Shown piece after piece: positions 6,472 to 10,434 of a stretch of 10,434 nt of DNA. The stretch comes from an uncultured Spirochaetales bacterium (lineage in GTDB: Bacteria > Spirochaetota > Spirochaetia > Treponematales > Treponemataceae). The notes under the pieces were generated by a model. The model saw only the letters and a program-made list of their open reading frames with translations. It was not told where the DNA came from and ran no database searches. The stretch's first letter is position 1. Every line of letters begins with the position of its first letter. The DNA is taken from the NCBI GenBank assembly GCA_946061495.1, contig CAMGSV010000078.1:1-10434 (forward strand), given 5' to 3'. Both the position numbers and the translations under genes were made by a program.

Positions 6472-7530
6472 ATGTCAGAACAGAATGCAACGAAGTCAAA
6501 GTCTTCTGGCAGCAAGAAGGCCAAGGACTTTAAGAACTTGAACGGCCGTCAGAAGGCGGCTATCTTCCTGGTGTCACTGGGATCCGAGGTTTCCTCCGAC
6601 ATCTTCAAGCATCTGCGTGAGGATGAGATCGAGACACTGACCTTTGAGATTGCCCGCCTGGACAATATTGATTCCGAGCTGAAGGATGCGGTTCTGGAGG
6701 AATTCCAGGATCTGATGGCCGCCCAGAACTTCATCACCACTGGTGGTATTGACTATGCCCGTGAGTTGCTGGAGAAGTCCCTGGGAAGCCAGAAGGCCAT
6801 CGACATCATCAATCGCCTCACCAGCTCCCTGCAGGTTCGTCCCTTCGACTTCATTCGTCGCACCGACCCTGCCCACCTGCTGAACTTTATCCAGCAGGAG
6901 TATCCCCAGACCATCGCCTTGATTCTGGCCTACTTGGAGCCCAACAAGGCGTCGGTCATTCTGCAGAACCTGCCTGAGGATATTCAGAGTGAGGTTGCAA
7001 AGCGTATCGCCACCATGGACCGAACCTCCCCTGACGTTCTCCGTGAGGTTGAGCGTGTTCTTGAGAAGAAGCTGTCCACCCTGTCCAGCGAGGACTACAC
7101 TGCCGCCGGTGGTGTTGAGAGCATCGTAGAAATCTTGAACCTGGTAGACCGCTCCTCCGAGAAGTCCATCATCGAGTCCCTGGAAGAGGAAGATCCAGAC
7201 TTGGCGGAAGAGATCAAGAAGCGCATGTTCGTGTTCGAGGACATCGTTATGCTGGACGACCGTGCTATCCAGAAGGTTATGCGGGAAGTGGATGCCCAGG
7301 AGCTGGCCAAGGCCCTCAAGTCTGTGGATACAGAGGTTCAGGACAAGATTTTCCGCAACATGTCAAAGCGTGCCGCCAGCATGCTGAAGGAAGACATGGA
7401 GTTCATGGGTCCGGTACGATTGAAGGACGTGGAAGAAGCCCAGCAGAAGATTGTGTCCACAATCAGGCGGCTTGAAGATTCTGGTGAGATTGTTATTGCC
7501 CGCTCCGGCGAGGATGAATTGGTGGTATAA
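6472..7530 (+). CDS. fliG: Flagellar motor switch protein FliG
   Basis: FliG is the rotor protein that binds the FliF tail at one end and meets the MotA stator at the other, producing torque and switching direction together with FliM. The product has 352 residues. A polar, lysine-rich N-terminal extension (about 22 residues) precedes the FliF-binding domain, which starts near LNGRQKAAIFLVSLG. The middle domain carries EYPQT at 143-147, the place of the EHPQ motif that binds FliM. The C-terminal torque domain contains MFVFEDIVMLDDR (252-264), followed by VRLKDVEEAQQKIV and GEIVIARSGEDELVV at the end. The C-terminal half closely resembles Treponema FliG (FliG2 type) as I remember it. Spirochaetes often carry a second fliG elsewhere; this operon copy is the one usually needed for motor assembly. 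Start is 1 nt after fliF; fliH follows after 3 nt. Confidence 0.98.
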   Translation: MSEQNATKSKSSGSKKAKDFKNLNGRQKAAIFLVSLGSEVSSDIFKHLREDEIETLTFEIARLDNIDSELKDAVLEEFQDLMAAQNFITTGGIDYARELLEKSLGSQKAIDIINRLTSSLQVRPFDFIRRTDPAHLLNFIQQEYPQTIALILAYLEPNKASVILQNLPEDIQSEVAKRIATMDRTSPDVLREVERVLEKKLSTLSSEDYTAAGGVESIVEILNLVDRSSEKSIIESLEEEDPDLAEEIKKRMFVFEDIVMLDDRAIQKVMREVDAQELAKALKSVDTEVQDKIFRNMSKRAASMLKEDMEFMGPVRLKDVEEAQQKIVSTIRRLEDSGEIVIARSGEDELVV

Positions 7531-7533
7531 GGT

Positions 7534-8463
7534 ATGGCAAAGACTGTTTTTCGGCCTCATGAAATCAAGACCATTGACGAGAAGGTCATGTTCAAGCTGC
7601 CCCACAGCTTTGAGCCGGAGGTGGAGGAGGTTCCTGAGATTGAGGAGCCTGTCTACGAGGGCCCCACTGCGGAGGACCTTCGTCGTGAGGCGGAGGAATT
7701 TAAGGTGCAGTGGGAGGCTGAGAAACAGCAGATGCTGCAGCAAGCCCAGGCCTCAGCAGATGAGATTGTGGCACGGGCGGAGAAGTCTGCCTTTGAGGAG
7801 GTCAAGCGGCAGAGCGACCAGGCTCAAGTCATCAAGACCACTGCCGAGCAGGATGCCGCAGAGATTCTTCGGAAGGCAAATGAGGAGGCCGAGGCCATCA
7901 TCGCTGAGGCCCAGGCCCAGAAGCAGCGGATAACTGACGATGCCTACAAGGCTGGCTTTGATGAGGGCCAGGAGAAGGGATTTGCCGAGGGCAACATGGA
8001 GGCCCAGCGGCTCATCGACCGGCTTCACGTGATTCTTGACCGTGTCATGGACAAGCGGCAGGAGATTCTGGAGGGAACGGAGCAGCAGATTGTGGAGCTG
8101 GTTCTTCTGATGACCCGCAAGGTGGTGAAGATTATCTCCGAGAACCAGCGGAACGTGGTGATGTCCAATGTGCTGCAGGCTCTGCGGAAGGTTCGTGGTC
8201 GTGGTGATGTGACTGTTCGGGTAAACCTGGCTGATGTAAAGCTCACCACCGAGCATACAAAGGAATTCATGGCTGCTGTGGAGAATATCAAGAATATTAC
8301 CATCGCGGAGGATTCATCCATCGACCGTGGTGGCTGTATCGTGGAGACTGACTTTGGTGCCATCGATGCTCGTATTTCCAGCCAGCTGGCGGAGCTTGAG
8401 CAAAAGATTCTGGAGATTTCTCCCATCAAGACTGTGGCGAAGACCTCAGGACTTGATTCATAA
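7534..8463 (+). CDS. fliH: Flagellar export ATPase regulator FliH
   Basis: FliH dimers bind the N-terminus of the ATPase FliI and tether it to the cytoplasmic switch complex, where in spirochaetes FliH forms long spokes. The product has 309 residues, longer than enteric FliH (about 230) and in line with my memory of Treponema. A poorly conserved N-terminus is followed by a long coiled coil (about residues 48-135) rich in Glu, Lys, Gln and Ala. A glycine zipper typical of FliH/YscL follows, with GxxxG spacing at Gly141, 145, 149 and 153 (AGFDEGQEKGFAEGN). The C-terminal FliI-binding domain (about 165-300) includes VELVLLMTRKVVKIISENQR and DRGGCIVETDFGAIDARIS. Only AAGG, too close to the ATG, precedes it, so translation is probably coupled to fliG 3 nt upstream. 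A 21-nt gap separates it from fliI. Confidence 0.93.
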   Translation: MAKTVFRPHEIKTIDEKVMFKLPHSFEPEVEEVPEIEEPVYEGPTAEDLRREAEEFKVQWEAEKQQMLQQAQASADEIVARAEKSAFEEVKRQSDQAQVIKTTAEQDAAEILRKANEEAEAIIAEAQAQKQRITDDAYKAGFDEGQEKGFAEGNMEAQRLIDRLHVILDRVMDKRQEILEGTEQQIVELVLLMTRKVVKIISENQRNVVMSNVLQALRKVRGRGDVTVRVNLADVKLTTEHTKEFMAAVENIKNITIAEDSSIDRGGCIVETDFGAIDARISSQLAELEQKILEISPIKTVAKTSGLDS

Positions 8464-8484
8464 TCATGATGACATGAGGCTGTA

Positions 8485-9894
8485 ATGGGCTCTTTTTTTG
8501 ACAAATATATCGACAGTATCCGTGGGACAGAGACAATCCTGTATACAGGCAAGGTGACTGCTGTCCGTGGAATGCTGATAGAAGGTTCTGGCCCTCGGTC
8601 CGTAATCGGTGAGATGTGTACCATCAAGCTGATGCGTGGCGGAGGGTCTGTTCTTGCGGAAGTGGTTGGTCTTGATGACACGACCGTCCGACTGATGGCC
8701 TATGGTGAGACCAAGGGAATCGAGGTGGGCTGCGAGATTGTGGCCTCTGGCCATGTGCTGCAGGTGGCGGTGGGTCCTGAGCTGCTGGGGCGTGTCATCG
8801 ATGCCACCGGCAAAGCCTACGACGACAAGGGCGAGGTGGTCACCAGCACCTATTATCCTGCCCTGGCAAGTCCTCCCTCGCCACTGGATCGAAAGCCAGT
8901 TTCTGAACGGATTATCACCGGTGTCCGGGCTATCGACTCCCTTTTGGCGGTGGCCAAGGGACAGCGTCTTGGAATATTTGCCGGTTCTGGTGTGGGAAAG
9001 TCCACCCTGCTGAGTATGATTGCCCGCAACACCAATGCCGACGTGAACGTCATCGCCCTGGTGGGTGAGCGTGGACGTGAGGTGCTGGACTTCATCCACC
9101 GAGACTTGGGGGAGGAGGGGCTGAAGCGTTCGGTTCTGGTGGTTTCCACCTCGGACCAAAGCTCCATTGCCCGATTGCGGGCGGCCTACACTGCCACCGC
9201 CGTTGCTGAGTATTTCCGTGACCAAGGCAAGGACGTGATGCTGATGTTCGACTCAGTGACTCGATTTGCCCATGCCCAGCGTGAGATTGGACTGGCTGCC
9301 GGAGAGCCGCCTGCCCAACGAGGATATCCTCCCAGCGTGTTCGACATGCTGCCCAAGCTGTTGGAGCGCAGTGGTACCAGCCAGAAGGGTTCCATCACCG
9401 GCTTCTACACCGTGCTGGTGGACGGTGACGACATGGATGAGCCCATCACCGACAAGGTTCGCGGTACCTTGGACGGCCACATTGTTTTGAGCCGCAAGCT
9501 GGCCCATCGTGCCCATTTTCCTGCCATCGACATCCTTGCCAGCATCAGTCGTCTTGCAAAGCGTGTTTCCGGTCCAAAGACCCAGGAGGCGGTGTTATCC
9601 ATGCGGCGGAAGCTGGCCCTCTATACAGAAAATGAGGACATGATCACAGCGGGAGCCTATCAGAAGGGATCTTCTCCTGCCATCGATGATGCCATCAACA
9701 GTCATCAAGCCATTGAGGACTTCCTGATTCAAGAGGAATTCGCTCCCTCAACACTGGAGGCAACTCTCACTAGCCTTGGAAAGATTACTGGTGTAGAGAT
9801 TCCGCCTGAGGAATACGGCAAGGAAGCGGTGGAGGTTGGATATCGTTCTGAGACTGATGAGCCGATTCCCTCTGTCAAGGATATGAAGGACTAG
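8485..9894 (+). CDS. fliI: Flagellum-specific type III export ATPase FliI
   Basis: FliI is the hexameric F1-beta-like ATPase at the base of the flagellar export apparatus; it releases chaperones and helps load rod, hook and filament subunits. The product has 469 residues (E. coli 457). An N-terminal beta-barrel domain covers about residues 1-95. The ATPase domain holds Walker A GSGVGKST (167-174, Lys172), the catalytic glutamate Glu195 in GERGREVLDF, and Walker B VMLMFDS with Asp256. The FliI/YscN signature GEPPAQRGYPPSVFDMLPKL follows, which separates it from F1 and V-type subunits. An eight-residue or so acidic tail follows VGYRSETDEP. GAGG (8476-8479) sits 5 nt before the ATG. Flanking fliH and fliJ complete the standard export ATPase trio. 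Confidence 0.97.
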   Translation: MGSFFDKYIDSIRGTETILYTGKVTAVRGMLIEGSGPRSVIGEMCTIKLMRGGGSVLAEVVGLDDTTVRLMAYGETKGIEVGCEIVASGHVLQVAVGPELLGRVIDATGKAYDDKGEVVTSTYYPALASPPSPLDRKPVSERIITGVRAIDSLLAVAKGQRLGIFAGSGVGKSTLLSMIARNTNADVNVIALVGERGREVLDFIHRDLGEEGLKRSVLVVSTSDQSSIARLRAAYTATAVAEYFRDQGKDVMLMFDSVTRFAHAQREIGLAAGEPPAQRGYPPSVFDMLPKLLERSGTSQKGSITGFYTVLVDGDDMDEPITDKVRGTLDGHIVLSRKLAHRAHFPAIDILASISRLAKRVSGPKTQEAVLSMRRKLALYTENEDMITAGAYQKGSSPAIDDAINSHQAIEDFLIQEEFAPSTLEATLTSLGKITGVEIPPEEYGKEAVEVGYRSETDEPIPSVKDMKD

Positions 9895-9899
9895 GATCC

Positions 9900-10331
9900 A
9901 TGAAGCGATTTTCCTTTTCCCTGCAGAAGATTCTTGATATTCGAGAATTTGCCGAACGGCAGGCCCAGATTGAGTTGGGGCGGGCGGTGGCGGAGGTGAA
10001 CCGCATCAATAGCGACTTGGAAGCAGTGGCCCAGGAAAAAATCCGGATGATTCATCAGAAGCCGCAGGAGATGACACTGAACGACTTTGTGGTTCGGGAA
10101 AACTACATGAAGCGGCTGGAACTTACCAAGGAACGGCTGCTGGAAGACTTGGCCGCCGCCCAGCTGGTGGTGGACGAGAAGCGGGAGATCTTTGCGGAGG
10201 CATTGAAGCAGCGGAAGATTCTCTCCAACCTGCGGGACAAACAGTATGCCCAGTACAAGAAGGATGCCCTGGTGGCGGAGGACAATGCCGTGGACGACAT
10301 GGTTACTGCCCGCCATGGTCGTGCCATCTAG
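9900..10331 (+). CDS. fliJ: Flagellar export protein FliJ
   Basis: FliJ is a small antiparallel coiled-coil protein that inserts into the FliI hexamer like the gamma stalk of F1 and connects it to FlhA; it also cycles export chaperones. The product has 143 residues, near the E. coli length of 147. It begins FSFSLQKILDIREFAERQAQ, the typical FliJ opening, and nearly all of it is predicted by eye to be charged coiled coil (LGRAVAEVNRINSDLEAVAQ, then LEDLAAAQLVVDEKREIFAE). The C-terminus (QYKKDALVAEDNAVDDM) looks intact. The start is 5 nt after fliI; AAGGA (9886-9890) is 9 nt before the ATG. FliJ sequences diverge strongly, so the call rests on coiled-coil character, length and its place after fliI. 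In Borrelia the equivalent gene was called flbA. An insertion-sequence end begins 49 nt after the stop. Confidence 0.92.
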   Translation: MKRFSFSLQKILDIREFAERQAQIELGRAVAEVNRINSDLEAVAQEKIRMIHQKPQEMTLNDFVVRENYMKRLELTKERLLEDLAAAQLVVDEKREIFAEALKQRKILSNLRDKQYAQYKKDALVAEDNAVDDMVTARHGRAI

Positions 10332-10380
10332 AGTTTTTCGGATACATCTGCCGCTTCACAGAAAATGATCGGGCCGCAAG
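10332..10380 (+). other. Short stretch between fliJ and the insertion-sequence end
   Basis: These 49 bases hold no ribosome site, terminator or convincing gene start. An ATG at 10365 opens a 16-codon frame that stops inside the insertion-sequence end; it has no Shine-Dalgarno. In spirochaetes a gene such as flbB often follows fliJ, but nothing here resembles it. Confidence 0.4.
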
Positions 10381-10434
10381 TGAAGTGCACCCCAATTATT
10401 GGACACTTTAGCTAGGCTGATTTTAAGGACTGAT
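10381..10434 (+). mobile_element. Left end of an IS3-family (IS150-like) insertion sequence, cut by the window edge
   Basis: The last 54 bases begin TGAAGTGCACCCCAATTATT and continue with GGACACTTT. This is the recognisable terminal inverted repeat of IS3-family elements of the IS150 type, whose ends start with TG and carry TGCACCC, a short T-rich spacer and TTGGAC. A ribosome-site-like AAGGA (10425-10429) near the edge would fit the usual position of the first transposase frame (orfA), reading rightward. No transposase codons are visible, and the other end and any target duplication lie outside. The call is based on remembered consensus, so it is moderate. A solo inverted repeat or a fragment is possible. 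Confidence 0.65.

Noticed and set aside
10365..10415. A small open frame starting at the ATG at 10365
   Set aside because: It has no ribosome site, is only 16 codons long and ends inside the insertion-sequence end.

Overview
The window is a tightly packed, one-direction (+ strand) block of bacterial housekeeping and flagellar genes. In order it holds the 3' end of topA, a xerC-type tyrosine recombinase, hslV, hslU, flgB, flgC, fliE, fliF, fliG, fliH, fliI and fliJ. The last 54 bases look like the left end of an IS3-family (IS150-like) insertion sequence. Apart from the partial topA, all genes are full length with normal motifs. I see no genes on the minus strand, no RNA genes and no CRISPR array.

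The organism is most likely a spirochaete, probably a Treponema or close relative with a fairly GC-rich genome. From memory, hslV-hslU directly before flgB-flgC-fliE-fliF-fliG-fliH-fliI-fliJ matches Borrelia, and topA-recombinase-flgB matches Treponema. The FliG C-terminal half and HslV also read very like spirochaete proteins. Firmicutes have a related topA-xerC-hslVU-codY-flgB order, but codY and trmFO are absent here. This assignment rests on remembered synteny and sequence resemblance, not on a database search.

Region by region: bases 1-3255 carry DNA-topology, chromosome-dimer resolution and protein-quality-control genes, with gaps of 4 nt or less or a 4-nt overlap, so they look co-transcribed. 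A 90-nt gap (3256-3345) before flgB holds a sigma-28-like promoter candidate and a small inverted repeat. flgB, flgC and fliE encode the proximal rod and the MS-ring/rod junction. A 125-nt gap (4639-4763) before fliF holds a terminator-like hairpin and a possible structure over the fliF ribosome binding site. fliF to fliJ then run almost without gaps and encode the MS ring, a rotor switch protein and the cytoplasmic export ATPase complex (FliH regulator, FliI ATPase, FliJ stalk).

Most of the window is ordinary, conserved biology, and I do not see a new system. The points most worth a second look are the insertion-sequence end just after fliJ, the terminator-like hairpin inside the flagellar operon, and the competing hairpins around the fliF start.
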